Assembly (NCBI GenBank): GCA_029378245.1
Contig: JARKIF010000009.1
Location: 1,860,001 to 1,924,000, forward strand
Origin: Roridomyces roridus
Lineage: Eukaryota; Basidiomycota; Agaricomycetes; Agaricales; Mycenaceae
DNA: 64,000 bases
Reading direction: 5' to 3'
Part shown: positions 31,114 through 41,995 of the stretch, in pieces
Position numbering within the stretch: the stretch's first letter is position 1
Layout: each line of letters opens with the position of its first letter
Made by a program: the position numbers and the translations under genes
The notes under the pieces: model-generated
Seen by the model: only the letters and a program-made list of their open reading frames with translations
The model's database searches: none
What the model was told of the DNA's origin: nothing

Positions 31114-33785
31114 TTAAGCTGCGGATATATTACACCAATACGACTGCTCCGTCGTCCCCTCTACTGCTGTGGTCACCGCAGCTGATAGAGCCGAATCGTT
31201 CCCCATCAACGACACCACAGCGTCCAATGCCAGCCGCCGGACGGGTGACGAAGGTGGGAGCTTCGAGTATGGGCCAGACATCTGTCCGCGAACGGGGTGG
31301 TTGATGCTGAAATAAGGTACCAGCTGCGACCTTAGTGATGCCATAGTCTGGGGAAACATCAGAGATGAAGACAGGGAGCAAGAAACATACCTGAGGATTT
31401 GCCAGCGGAGCTCTGCGTTGACAAAGGACGATCAAGAACCGGAGTATTATCTTCATTCGAGATTCAGTTAGACAAAATCTCTCTCAGCTCAGGCACGCGT
31501 ACCTCGGTAGTCCCCAGGTTGCTAGATCCGAGTTCCCACAAACATTTTGGAAGGTGATTTAACCACTCAGCCAATTTGGTGCCACCTCAGGCATTTATAC
31601 TCAAATGGCCTTTGAATTGTGGCTCCGTGTCGAGCTATATTCTGATCAGAATATGGACCGAAGAAAAAGCTAACTAATCACCAAAATAAGACGGCCAACA
31701 AACTCCACAGTGGCTTGTTTCGCAGCAGATTTGGAAGAAACTCTGGTTGCATGGTCAATCACTGCTTGCAGGACGTCATCTTCCGAGTGATTGTTTATCA
31801 GTGCCCAAATCGTGGGGAGGAGCGCCGCATAGGCAGATGGGGTGAGAGGCCGGCCGAGTTGTGAAGTCGACAGAGATTCTCCGCTGAGGAGTTGTATCAC
31901 ATAGTTGCTGACTAGCTCAGTCTGAGCTCGCAAGCTGCCGCCTTTCGTCTCCTGCACTGAGCGGGCGCGCTTCGGGAGAGAGGCCACATCAGTGAGGATC
32001 CAGTAGAGAGGCCAGTTCGCAAAATGCGAGGTTTAACGTCTGAAATATCTCTTCGGCCTGAAATAAAGTGTTGAGCCTCGGCAACGCAAATCAAGGAGAA
32101 AGTACCTTGATCTCCCGGGTTCCAATCAGCTTGAAAGGGAAATAAGGGGACATGTAACCCAGGATCGACTTGAGATCCGCATATGAGGTTGCGCGTCGCT
32201 CTGTGTCCTGGCAGAGATATGAGCAGACCTGAAATTTCAAAGAACCAGGCGAACCTTCTCCAAGTTGGACTGGAGAATCGACCCATACAAATGTCGGGTG
32301 ATCTCAGCCACAGCCACGATTGAACGGGCCTGTGTCTCGTCCACGTTTCCGTTGGGAGAAAATACAGAGGGAGCACAGTCGAGGAACGTTGACACCAGCG
32401 TCGAGTGTAATGTTCGGGCGAGATGCTGATGATTTCCTCAGTCTAAATGCTGAGAGTAGGTCGATGCCTCACCTGAACGAATCGAGCATTGTCGCCATCG
32501 GAACCCGTGCCATCAACAATCTCCGATAGCTGCTGAAGAGTCCATTCGCTTCCGAATGTCTCTGATGCAAGTGGATAGTGGCTGGGACAGTCGCCATCAA
32601 GTTCCAAATTCACCTCGCATTGCCACGTTCGATGAGGGCGTGTCCCGGGTTGGAAAAGCTGGTCAAATACCCCATAAGCCTCTTGGGTTTGAAACCAAGA
32701 AGCAAGATACCAAGTATCTATACAGGATGACGAGGAGGCGCGAGAAGGGGAAGAGATGGCTGCGCGAAGAAACGCAGATAAAGACCGCAGAACCACTAAT
32801 TTCGACTAGCCGGAAGGTAAGGAAGCTGTTGTTGGACAGGGACAGAAAACTCACGGCAGGCGTTAAAACTACGCTTGCAGTCGAAGTGGCTTTCATGGGA
32901 CCTGGGTTGCGATGAGCTCACATGAGCCGAGGGAAGAGGAAACGCACCCTCAGCATCTCCGAATCTGGTACCTGCGCTGAGTATACCCAGGTAGCCTTCC
33001 AACACTCGACTTCCGTTTTCAGAGCCGCTCTGATTCCAGCCTGAAACTGTTGCGGCTGGAAGATATTCAAGCAATAGATTGAGAAAGCGTATGGCATCGA
33101 CACGTATTTCGGGAAATATGTGGGTCTGCGCAGAAGTAGTGAAGAGAAGCAGAGAATTCGAATGCGGGATCAGGTCCTCCTAGAGGACGATTTAGCCAAA
33201 TGTGCAACCACGAGTGAACGAGACACAGGTACCGTAGGTATTCGTGGGAACAACCACACGAAGAATTCAAGCAGGGCTTTTCGCACCGCTGCTTCCTAGA
33301 AATTATGAGCGGGGGAGGATGATGAAGAGGAGTGAATACTTCATCTCCCACTAATCGTATCGTCGCATTCACGAGGGTCGTTAAAGATGGTTTGAGAATT
33401 TCCGGGTGGGCATCCAATAGCTCTCGGAGTCCCAGCAGCGCGTCTGAAACAGCGTCGGTTGTAACCGAGTGGTGTTAAAAATGGTAGCCACCTTTCCGTG
33501 TTCCCGGGCTATAGTGCTTGAGATGCGTGACTAGATCCTCAAAGGTGAGACGGCGCTTCGTGGTTGGAGCACTATCATCCTTGTCGGCCGTGATGCTCTG
33601 GGAAGGGAGGGCAATGGCTGAGAGGACATTGAGCGTTGGAGAGACACGAGATAAGTTGACGGACAGCGGGCTTTGAAGGAGGTGTCTATGGCATTACTTG
33701 CGAGTTGCTTGCCTTTTCCCAGCTTCAGCTTCTTCTTTGAAAAGTCGGCTGCCTTTTCATTGCGCTTCTTCGCGCTCTTGGGCAT
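31114..33785 (-). CDS. IPI1: Pre-rRNA processing protein IPI1 (TEX10 homologue)
   Basis: Subunit of the Rix1 complex, needed for ITS2 processing and pre-60S maturation in the nucleus. It starts MPKSAKKRNEKAADFSKKKL at 33785, then LKLGKGKQLASNAIDTSFKA and DLVTHLKHYSPGTR. The conserved IPI1 block follows (LLDAHPEILKPSLTTLVNAT; FVWLFPRIPTVPVS). The middle is less conserved and helical, in keeping with HEAT-like repeats. The C-terminus is diagnostic: WELGSSNLGTTEIILRFLIV, SLRSQLVPYFSINHPVRG and GPYSKLPPSSPVRRLALDAV, ending at the TAA at 31114. Around fifteen exons are needed, some very short, and several middle joins are not certain. Confidence 0.85.
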
Positions 33786-33964
33786 GGCTGATCGAGGAGG
33801 AAAATTATGCGACACATGTGATCGCTCCGGCACCAGCCGGCCCGTTCACGTGCTCAGTCACTTGAACCATTCTCCGATGAATCCTCTCATTTTCTCCGAA
33901 GAAATCGTTCCAAACTTATGTTCTTCTTTCTCCGAACAAATAAAAGACGCTGCGTGTCCAGTGA

Positions 33965-35800
33965 ATGCAGAAAATGAAGCTCTTCTGGCTCTCTTGCTTG
34001 CTTTCTCTCACCGCAGCTGCTGCTCCCAAAAAATCGGTGCCACCAGGCTTCGTTACTACGCGCGGCACTGAATTTGAACTCGATGGGTCTCCGTTTGCAT
34101 TCGTGGGCGCCAACTCATACGTGAGTTTCGTTGTGAGCTCCTACAAGACCGCTGAGCCTCGAGATTAGTGGCTGCCTCTACTGACTTCGCTCGACGATGT
34201 CGAGTCGACCTTCCAACAAATGAGCTTGCAAGGCGTTAAAGTATTTCGCACCTGGGGTTTCAATGCGATCGTGAGCCTGGAGCAGCAGTCCCTGCGATTC
34301 ATTCACAATTCCTCCCAGAATGGCTCTGAGCTGGCTGGTGCCCTCGAATCCAATTTGACGTACTATCAGGTGTGGAACAACGGCGACTGGACCCTCAATG
34401 AGGGGCCCCAAGGGCTTGAACGCCTCGACAATGTTTTACACCTCGCCTCAAAATATGATATCCGTGTCATCCTCACGTTCACGAACAATTGGCAAGTTTG
34501 CCCGCTAGATTTTTTTGCTTGGGTTGAACATTGTCCTCATAGGGTCGGATATGGAGTCAGTCGGCCTAGCTTGTCACATTTCGACCGGCTCATCGTCTGG
34601 ATAGGGAATGGAGCTCTACGTCGACCATATCACACCCGGAGCGTCGTTCCACGATGTGTTTTACACCGATCCCAATATGATAGCGTCATATCGTAGGCTC
34701 AGATCTCCTTCTCTTACCAGTGACCAACTTTTCACAGAACGCTATGTCAAGACCATCGTGAACCGCTACAAAAGCTCTTCGACCATATTTGCATGGGAGC
34801 TCATGGTCCGTGTTTCTTGGGCCTTGTTCATCCAACTCAAGTGGCAACAGAACGAGGCGCGCTGCCTTGGCGACCTCCCTGCAAGTCCTGCATGTGTCCC
34901 GGGATCGGGAACCCTGGCAAAATGGTACAAGGAGCAATCCGACTTTGTCCGAAGCCTGTAAGCCAATCTAGATGGATCGAGTTCTGGGTCTTGATACTTG
35001 ACAGGGACCCATTCCATATGATCACCACCGGTGGCGAGGGCCATTTCTATTGGAAGGATCCGGCCTTTGCATCGGACTACAATTTCAACGGCCAGGCGGG
35101 CGAGGATTTCGACTTTGACTTGACACTTCCCAATCTGGATTTCGCCGTTTATCACATGTACCCTCAGACGTGGTATCCGCAACTTGATTTCCCTGGTTCA
35201 AATTTTTCCATCGAGGCGTGGGGGCTTGAGTGGATCGACTACCATGCGGCCGCGGCTACAAAGGCAGGGAAACCATTACTGCTCGAGGAGTTTGGATTAC
35301 TCGGGCCTAGGTATATTTCCGACCCTTGACACCTCCATTCCTGTCTGACAGCTTCTATGCAGAGAACAAGACCACGATATATCCTAGTTGGGTAAACAGA
35401 GCTTTGGAGACCAATCACGCGTACGTATTCGTCTCTACCGTGTCTGCAGCCACTAATTGGGACTGCAGTGGGTAGGTGAAAGCCACTCGGATGATCTCGC
35501 AGAGCTCAGCCCTTTCCAGAATCCTTCCCTGGCAATTTGGGGCCCTTGGATTGAGCGAATCTGGAGGAAATCGCCTCATTAAATACGCGGATGCCCTCAT
35601 TGACGGTGCATCCCCGAATGACGGTGAGCGGAAATTCGTACCTTTTGCTCGGCTAATTGGTTAGGTCTTGCGATTTACCACAACCAAACCGCGTTGTGGG
35701 ACGTATTCAGGTATTATTACATGCGTACTCTTGCCGACTCTGTGTTGAATGATACTTTTTCAGAAATGCTGCTAATGTACAAACTGCGCGATCCAAGTAA
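33965..35800 (+). CDS. Secreted GH5 mannan endo-1,4-beta-mannosidase
   Basis: Starts MQKMKLFWLSCLLSLTAAAA, a signal peptide, then GFVTTRGTEFELDGSPFAFV and GANSYW. The GH5 subfamily 7 signs are VKVFRTWGFNAI, WNNGDWTLNEGPQGLERLDN, YDIRVILTFTNNW and the acid/base Glu in WELMNEARC. ITTGGEGHFYW, LDFAVYHMYPQTW and the nucleophile Glu in LLLEEFGLLG follow. It ends ALGLSESGGNRLIKYADALI and FRNAANVQTARSK, with TAA at 35798. The acid/base motif is split by an intron between Met and Asn. One intron (34492-34542) uses a GC donor (GCAAGT). No cellulose-binding module is present. The expected role is extracellular mannan breakdown. Confidence 0.88.
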
Positions 35801-35877
35801 CTGTAGGAAATATTCTTCTCGGGTTAGTTTTGGATGCAATACGAAAGGATTGACTTCACAATGCTCGACGACCCCAT

Positions 35878-36279
35878 TCAACTCCGCCTCGTAACAGTTA
35901 TTCCAGAGCCTGGCCATGCCGACCCGCAAGTCGAGATGCCTGCGAACACACTGGTCGCACGGCACTTGAGGTCATCCCATGCCCGTACCCTGACGCGCAT
36001 TAAGTTCCAGCAGAATGAAGAATCCAGAACGCACGATAGTTGGGCCTTCCTGGGCTGCATGGAGACTTGTTTCAAGACATACTGATATGTCAAGCCCGCT
36101 GTCAAGACCTGGGGGAAATAAGCACGAGGAATCTCGAGGGAGGAAATTTCTACCAGCACCACGTCCTGCCCCGACTCTACGAACACGCTCGATCCAGAAG
36201 GGCCAGTAAGACGAAGCTGGTCTGGTGTATCATTGGTGAACTCGAATATAATTTCATAGGCGACGGTGTTGACGGGCAT
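35878..36279 (-). CDS. Small hypothetical beta-rich protein
   Basis: Begins MPVNTVAYEIIFEFTNDTPD at 36279. Two introns are inferred: a 45-nt one after VVLV (GTAGAA...CCCCAG), which restores DVVLVLTAGLTYQYVLKQ, and another before VRAWDDLKCRATSVF. The product is about 105 residues with no signal peptide, ending GSGITVTRRS. It resembles small uncharacterised basidiomycete proteins that alternate short beta strands with a late Cys pair, but I cannot name a domain. Its stop converges on the GH5 gene with 77 bp between. The 3' exon boundary is uncertain. Confidence 0.5.
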   Translation of the reverse strand: MPVNTVAYEIIFEFTNDTPDQLRLTGPSGSSVFVESGQDVVLVEISSLEIPRAYFPQVLTAGLTYQYVLKQVSMQPRKAQLSCVLDSSFCWNLMRVRVRAWDDLKCRATSVFAGISTCGSAWPGSGITVTRRS

Positions 36280-36411
36280 ATGTGGTGTGAAGGGAAGAGA
36301 GTTGAGGTATCGTGTAGTGTGCAAGCATAACGTCCGAGGCTACCTTTAACATCGACGTGCTTCCGAGCGGTGAGAATTGGGGACACGGATCAGACGCACT
36401 TGGCTATTGTT

Positions 36412-37204
36412 CTAATTGTTTTGTGAAACGGGAAGACACGCATATATGGCATTGACTCGAAGTAGATCCACACGAGAATGGAGTGCTGGGAAACCGCAAT
36501 CGGAAACTCGCGACTTGGAGGTAAGTCGAGTCAATGATTGATCGAATCGGGCAAGTCGCAAGCGAGGTTCAAGCGACGATCCAATATTTCGTACAGTCCT
36601 ACATACATTCGTTACGATAAAACTTTGAAAGGAGAGTTGAAAATGGAGGTAGAGGACATAAAGTTGAGCCGGAGGTCTGATAAGGCATGTGAGAATGTCC
36701 ATCAGACATACCACAGGTAACATACCGAGACACAACATTTCGTCCCCGTCGACAGTGTTTCCACGGACGAGGATGATGAATTTAGCTGCACGAAGGATAT
36801 GAGAGGGGTACCGAACTACACGGTCATAGTTGCTTACCTTTCGGGATTTCCTTCGGCAGCTGGACGGTCTGAACGACATCGTACGACCCAGCGGTAACGG
36901 GGCATTGGACGTCCGCATCCCCATTGCGGGCCTCCTCACAGACGGCAAATTTCTTCTGCAGCAATTTGACCAATCCGAGCTTCACCGTGACATCGGCCGT
37001 TGCGCCCTCCTCAATCGTCTCGGTGACTTGGGCTTTGACGGACACTGTGAGGTCCTGCGCTGGCACCGGTGGGTCGGGCGACAGAGAGATTGATTCAATT
37101 TGGATGGGTTGCCCTGGCAGCCCACAGTCCACGTATTCCCAGTCGGCAGCGCGGGCGGTTAAGAAAAGCGAGGTTAGGAAGAGAAGGATTAGATGGCGTA
37201 GCAT
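36412..37204 (-). CDS. ML-domain lipid-binding protein (NPC2/PG-PI transfer type)
   Basis: Starts MLRHLILLFLTSLFLTARAA, a signal peptide, then WEYVDCGLPGQPIQIESISL, SPDPPVPAQDLTVSVKAQV and TADVTVKLGLVKLLQKKFAV. The cysteines CEEA...DVQCP sit where expected, and TVQLPKEIPK is followed by a splice to AKFIILVRGNTVDGDEMLCL. This is the ML (MD-2-related lipid-recognition) fold, which carries sterols or phosphoglycerides between membranes in vacuolar or secretory compartments. The last exon is uncertain: the reading to the TAG at 36412 (ending VDLLRVN...QNN) needs an intron of about 200 nt, longer than others here. Only the part 37204-36720 is well supported. Confidence 0.75.
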
Positions 37205-37326
37205 GGGTGTTCGAGGCAAGAGTAGAGACTGCCGAGCCGATCACAATGATGATCAGCACTGCTCTCAAATCCACTTCGATCAGTGACGCTGAGCGCTCCG
37301 CAGTCCTCTCTTTCCACTAAACCACA

Positions 37327-38539
37327 ATGAAGCCTCGCGAGTATTGCTGCTGTCCGTACCATTCTGCACTTGTTTCTTCCTCTCCTGACACCTCCCAAGG
37401 CGCTATTCCCCTTGTTAATGCTGGCATTTATTTCACACTAATCGAGCAACTGGTGCTCGGAGCCCTCGTTGGAGGCCTCGCACTATCGACGCCCAAAAGT
37501 CAGTCAATTATCCAGTGACTTTGTTACCCGCTCATTCCGTCCAGTTGTCGGCGCTGTCACCCCCTCGTTCGCTGCTTTACTCCTTGGTCTCGTGGCCATC
37601 GGCATGGCGGCGGTGCAAATCCTGGGTTTCATAGGTGTGGCTGGGGAGAAATCTGGCGTCTTCCGAACATATGCTACTCTGCACTCGTTGATCACCACGG
37701 CTGCCTTCTCGATCGCTCTCACCTGGATCATCCTCTCTGCTACACGCCACTCAACGGCTAAATCCGACTGCCTCAACCAGTTCTTCAGTAACGCCACCAC
37801 TGAGGAGAAGAGCGAGGGAGACACTCTGTGCAATATCTTCCCGTTCGTGGAAACGGGCGTCATGGGTGGTCTCTGGGTTCTCCTTGCTGTCGTGCAGGTA
37901 CGCGTGGATAACATTCTGTTAGGTTTGCCTTCTGACGGCTTGTAGGGTTATCTATTTTTCGTGGTTTCTTCATACAGTGCCGGACAACAGAGGGACCATG
38001 CGCAATACGGTACTCTTGGCTCGTCCAACTCTTTCCAGAACGAGACTATACCCATGGGCAATCGCAACGACCCGTACGATCCTCCTTACCAGCAGAAGGA
38101 TATGGGAGGCTACTCCCATGTACGCAAAGACAGTGCCGCTAGCATGTCGGATGTCATGGCCGAAGGCCAAGTACAGCCCAGCGACTCGTACTCGGTTGAG
38201 CGCCAAGCAACATATCCCCCGCGACAACCTTCTTTGCCGCAGAATGCCTACACGTTGGATGAAAACCCAACACCAAGGAGTGATCAATCTTATTACAGCG
38301 CAGCCTCTGGAAATATAGAGAAACCCGCGTTCAGCCAGGCTCATCCTGGTGAGTGAGCGCGTTTCCAGACGGTCCCGTTTTGGGCGGCACTTGTGGCAGT
38401 TCAAAATTGGTCCGTCGACGTCCCTCTTGTCCCTTGGGATGTTGTACTGATCTATCCCCGCACATCCGCAGCCGAAGGTTCTTTTGGACGCAAGACGCCC
38501 CGCTTGCAGAAGAGTCGCCACATCGTTGACGATTATTGA
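37327..38539 (+). CDS. Conserved basidiomycete four-transmembrane protein
   Basis: Starts MKPREYCCC; an intron (GTCCGT...CCCAAG) joins to AIPLVNAGIYFTLIEQLVLG, giving the family signature EYCCCAIPLVNAGIY. Four helices follow (EQLVLGALVGGLAL; FAALLLGLVAIGMAAVQILG; SLITTAAFSIALTWIILS; GVMGGLWVLLAVVQ then GYLFFVVSSY). An extracellular loop carries a Cys pair (DCLNQFF...DTLCNIFPF). The cytosolic tail of ~150 residues is rich in Ser, Tyr, Pro and Gln and ends RKTPRLQKSRHIVDDY at 38537. The topology resembles tetraspanin-like fungal proteins. The N-terminal Cys cluster may be palmitoylated. The function is unknown. Confidence 0.8.
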
Positions 38540-38938
38540 TGGACAATACCGTACATGTATACACTATTCCTTCACGAAATTCGACATGGACTTTAATTGG
38601 GCACAATGGGAGATTCAAGACGAGATCCTCCGCTGAAGAGACAATAGAACAATGGGCTTCCTGCGCGGACATCCGCTTCCGATTTCATCACCGACTGATC
38701 TTTTCCAAAGGGATTTCGCCACGGCTTATGCATTTCCCAGGTTGCTCTTTGCCGCTTTCGCTACATATCAGGTTCTACGTTCGGGGACTCACGAATCAGC
38801 ACACAGGAGCACCGTTATTCAAACGATAAATTTACTCGCGCGATTCTTCCACGGACGTCACAGGGTACTTACGCTATATTGAAGGGAACGATCTATTTGA
38901 AGGGAGGAAGGGTGGCGGCGAGAATCCCTTCGCCCGCC
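38540..38938. other. Intergenic region between two plus-strand genes
   Basis: About 400 bp holding the 3' end of the four-TM gene and the promoter of the AIM6-like gene. I saw no coding exon, RNA gene, repeat or TATA box in it. Confidence 0.5.
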
Positions 38939-40158
38939 ATGTTCCCCTTCCTCACCTTGGTTATCGCGTTGGCCAGCTTGGTCGGCCTCTCGTCTCAGCG
39001 TCCTGGAGTGTTCGATGAAATAGCCATGCTCGAGGCGGAGAACTCGACTCTGCTGCAATACCCGACTGATTTCACTCGGAATATCGTTCCCAAGAACATT
39101 CACTCTCACAATGACTGTAAGTAACATTCATTCTGTCTTGATGCTCAGTCTAAACGACTGCAAAGACTGGCGCGATGTTCCTCTCCTGACCGCTCTGAGT
39201 CTTGGCGTGGCTAGCGTGGAAGCTGACGTCTGGGCTTTCGACGGCACGCTATTCGTCCGTCCTTTCTCTATCCCTCGGCCCCAGTCCACATATCATCAAT
39301 TCTTTTTAGATCGGACACGAACTGGCCGCTCTGACTCCCGCGCGGACCTTTGAATCGCTCTACGTTGACCCGCTCTTGTCCATCATCGCTGGGCAGAATC
39401 CAAAGTCCCAGTTTACGGTGAACCAGACTGGGATCAAGTGAGCTGGTGGATCGTGAATATTGCCTCGAGACATAACCAGCGTAGTGGTGTCTTCGACATG
39501 TCGTCCGCAACAGTCTCTGCAAGCTGCTCGTAGACATGAAGGTGATGGAGAACGCACGTTCGTCGGCGATCTAAATGCTTCACAGACCGATGGCCCGACG
39601 ACCTTGCCATTCGTATTGGAAGCTTTGCAACCTTTACGCGAGCGCGGATACCTCACCACCTGCGAAGCCAACGGAACGTGCACCTTGGGACCGCTCACCG
39701 TCGTCGGGACTGGCAACACACCCTTGGACGGCATTCTCGCAGCTCTCACCGAGGGACGTGTTCTTCGATGCTCCGTTGACTGGCAAGTCCTTTGCTTTGA
39801 CGAGGACCAATTTGTCATTCTACTTCCAGCGCTCAATTCCACTTTTGATATCACCGTTTCTCCCATCGCCAGCACGGACTACGAGGTCGCTGTCGGTTGG
39901 AGTGGGATAGGGACTATCAATCAGACTGCTTTGGCCGCCGTGCAGCAGTTTGTAGGAGATGCACATGCTCTGGGTATCCGAGCGAGATTCTGGGACACTC
40001 CCGGGTACTCATTTTTGCAAGAGCAATGGCCAGAAAATGCTGATCCTCGTTGCAGGTACCCAATTCACGCTCGGGACAATATCTGGAAAACATTGATCGA
40101 CAATGGCGCCGACTGGCTCAACGCAGATGACTTGGAAGCAGCCGCGAACATGTTCTGA
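38939..40158 (+). CDS. AIM6-like secreted PLC-like phosphodiesterase
   Basis: Starts MFPFLTLVIALASLVGLSSQ, a signal peptide. The catalytic start of the PLC-like TIM barrel is [30 protein letters not shown], read over two exons, with the His and Glu/Asp pairs in place. Then come IGHELAALTPARTFESLYVD, GVFDMSSATVSASCS/LLVDMK, TVVGTGNTPLDGIL, FDITVSPIASTDYEVAVGWS and ARFWDTPGYSF, ending IWKTLIDNGADWLNADDLEA. This matches fungal 'altered inheritance of mitochondria 6' proteins; the substrate is unknown. Near 39741-39750 the family sequence (SPRDVFFDAPL) lies in a second frame, consistent with loss of one CT from a CTCT run. A GC-AG intron at 39783-39829 then returns to the first frame. Confidence 0.82.
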
Positions 40159-40179
40159 TTGTGTTCTATTAAAAACGAT

Positions 40180-41252
40180 CTATGCATGACGGTTTCGAGA
40201 AAATAATGTGCCACGACCAAGCAGCTTTGGTCTCGGCTGGGGCTTGCGGTCGCCCAAGAATCCAGTAGCGAGGTTGAGTGCACCACGGGTTTCACCCGGT
40301 AGTGCTTGTCCAGGAGCGGGTCGCAGTGGTCGCAATGGAGTGGGGGGAGGCGTATCGGAGGCGATGGTCTGGTCGCGTTCTTGAACCGGTTTCTTGTTCT
40401 CGGCCGAGATGGTTTTGTGTTTCGCAGACAACTCGGCGCGCTCCTCTCTTTCAATGTTCTTGAAAACGAGCGGTGTGGCGAGCAAGTGATCCTGGAGAGA
40501 GTCTATTGGATGCTTGAGAGTAAATTATAGCACGCACCATATAATCCCCTGCCTTCTGGCTCAATAATAACGGCGCGCTCTGGTCTCTAAACTTGAGAAC
40601 TTTCTGAAGATTCCAACGAGTTTTCGGCCGCAAAAGACCGGGTTCAGCCGAAAGCCAATCGGCGTTCTGCAGCGACAACATCGAGCGTGTCTTCGGCGCC
40701 AGCGTTGAGGATAGCGACAGGCTGCTTGCTCTTGAGCTTCTGCCTCAGCAGATCCCAGCCGACGGCGCGCGAGGTAACTTCCCATCGTATGTCTCGTGGA
40801 TTGTCCACGAGCTCCAGGACGGCATGCGGTGCGTTGTCGCCCGGACGACTTCCAAACTTGTGGATTCGCGTGTAGCCGCCTGGTCGTTGGGCGTAGCGCT
40901 TGGCGAAAGGACCGAATAGTTTTGGAAGCAGGTCGGGCTTGAGCAGGAAAGCTGCGGCACGCGCGTATGAAGCTTGGTCGCCCTTCTTGCCCATGGTGAT
41001 TATCTAGTGGCCTGTTGAGAGACAGGATTGTATTCAGCAAGTGAAAGCGTACTTTCTCCGCTAGCCGGGCGGTTTCCCTGGCCTTGGGCAGCGTAGTTTT
41101 TATCTGCTCATGCTCGAATAGCGAAGTGACCAGGTTTCTGATGAGTGTGAGCAAACGCGTAGGTGTCGTTCATGGCAGCGAGCGCACCGCAGCATAAGCA
41201 TCCTGTGGGACGTCGTCCGCGACAGTTTGCGGAAGGCAATTCCATGCTTCAT
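40180..41252 (-). CDS. MRPL17: Mitochondrial ribosomal protein bL17m (apparent frameshift)
   Basis: Starts MKHGIAFRKLSRTTSHRMLM at 41252. An intron (GTGCGC...CATCAG) joins to LRNLVTSLFEHEQIKTTLPK and ARETARLAEK, then another to ITMGKKGDQASYARAAAFLL. The bL17 core continues with GGYTRIHKFGSRPGDNAPHA and VLELVDNPRDIRWEVTSR. The first frame stops after RRLAFG at 40644. The fungal C-terminal extension (LLRPKTRWNLQKVLKFRDQS, then DHLLATPLVFKN after an intron) continues one base out of frame and runs to the TAG at 40180. A one-base skip between about 40690 and 40650 restores the family sequence. If the stop is real, the fungal-specific extension is lost. Confidence 0.85.
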
Positions 41253-41316
41253 TATTCCGAGCGAGAGAGATTAGAGAGAAAGCTTTGGCTGACTAATCCG
41301 GAATTTTCTCTCTGCC
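41253..41316. promoter_or_regulatory. 64-bp divergent promoter, bL17m / acyl carrier protein
   Basis: Only 64 bp separate the start codons of bL17m (minus, 41252) and the mitochondrial acyl carrier protein gene (plus, 41317). The core promoters must overlap. The spacer has a run of GA/AG dinucleotides and no TATA box. Confidence 0.65.
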
Positions 41317-41863
41317 ATGTTTCAACGCTTCGCACGAGCCCTCCCTCGCCATGCCCTGACGCTCCCCCGTCGCCAGACTCTCCTTCCCTTCCGTGCATAC
41401 TCTGCAGGTGGCGCCCTCTCTCCGGAGACCATCCAGACCCGCATCTTTGAGGTGCTGAAGGGGTTCGAGAAAGTAGATGCAACCAAAGTCCGTCCTGCTT
41501 GTCCCGATGCCGCGTTAAATCTGACCGAGACACGCTCACTAGCTGACACCAGCCGCTGCGTTTGCGACTGACTTGGGGCTGGATAGCCTGGACGTCGTGG
41601 AGGTGCAAATGGCTATCGAAGAAGTACGCAATGGCCGCGTTTTGATCGAGTCGTTCTTGACCTTGTCCCAGGAATTCTCCATTGAAATCCCAGATGCCGA
41701 GGCCGACGAGATCCAAACCGTTAGCCAGGGTGCGTCCGCGTCTTGTTCCCCTGCAGCCTCTAACGTCCATGTCCAGCCATCGAGTACATTAAAAATACAC
41801 CCGCAGGTGCGTGGTCACGTTCCGTTTCATTCTCGCCTCGCTAACGCCTTTGCAGCTCTTTGA
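41317..41863 (+). CDS. ACP1: Mitochondrial acyl carrier protein (NDUFAB1/ACP1)
   Basis: Starts [20 protein letters not shown], an arginine-rich mitochondrial leader. The mature protein has [20 protein letters not shown], then over an intron [20 protein letters not shown], where the Ser of DSLD takes the phosphopantetheine arm. Further exons give MAIEE+[15 protein letters not shown] and a last part [11 protein letters not shown] ending with TGA at 41861. Four introns are visible, and the codon-splitting joins fit. The protein serves mitochondrial fatty-acid/lipoate synthesis and is a structural subunit of complex I and of LYR-protein complexes. Confidence 0.95.
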
Positions 41864-41995
41864 AGGGTTTAGATTACCGTGTTCAATAGTCTTCTCATCC
41901 GCAAAATTACAAAATTGTGATCCCACTTGCGCGCCCGAGACCAAATTGCATCAGAGCAGGTGACGCCCTTATCTCCCCCCTTCCCCTCTCTCTCC

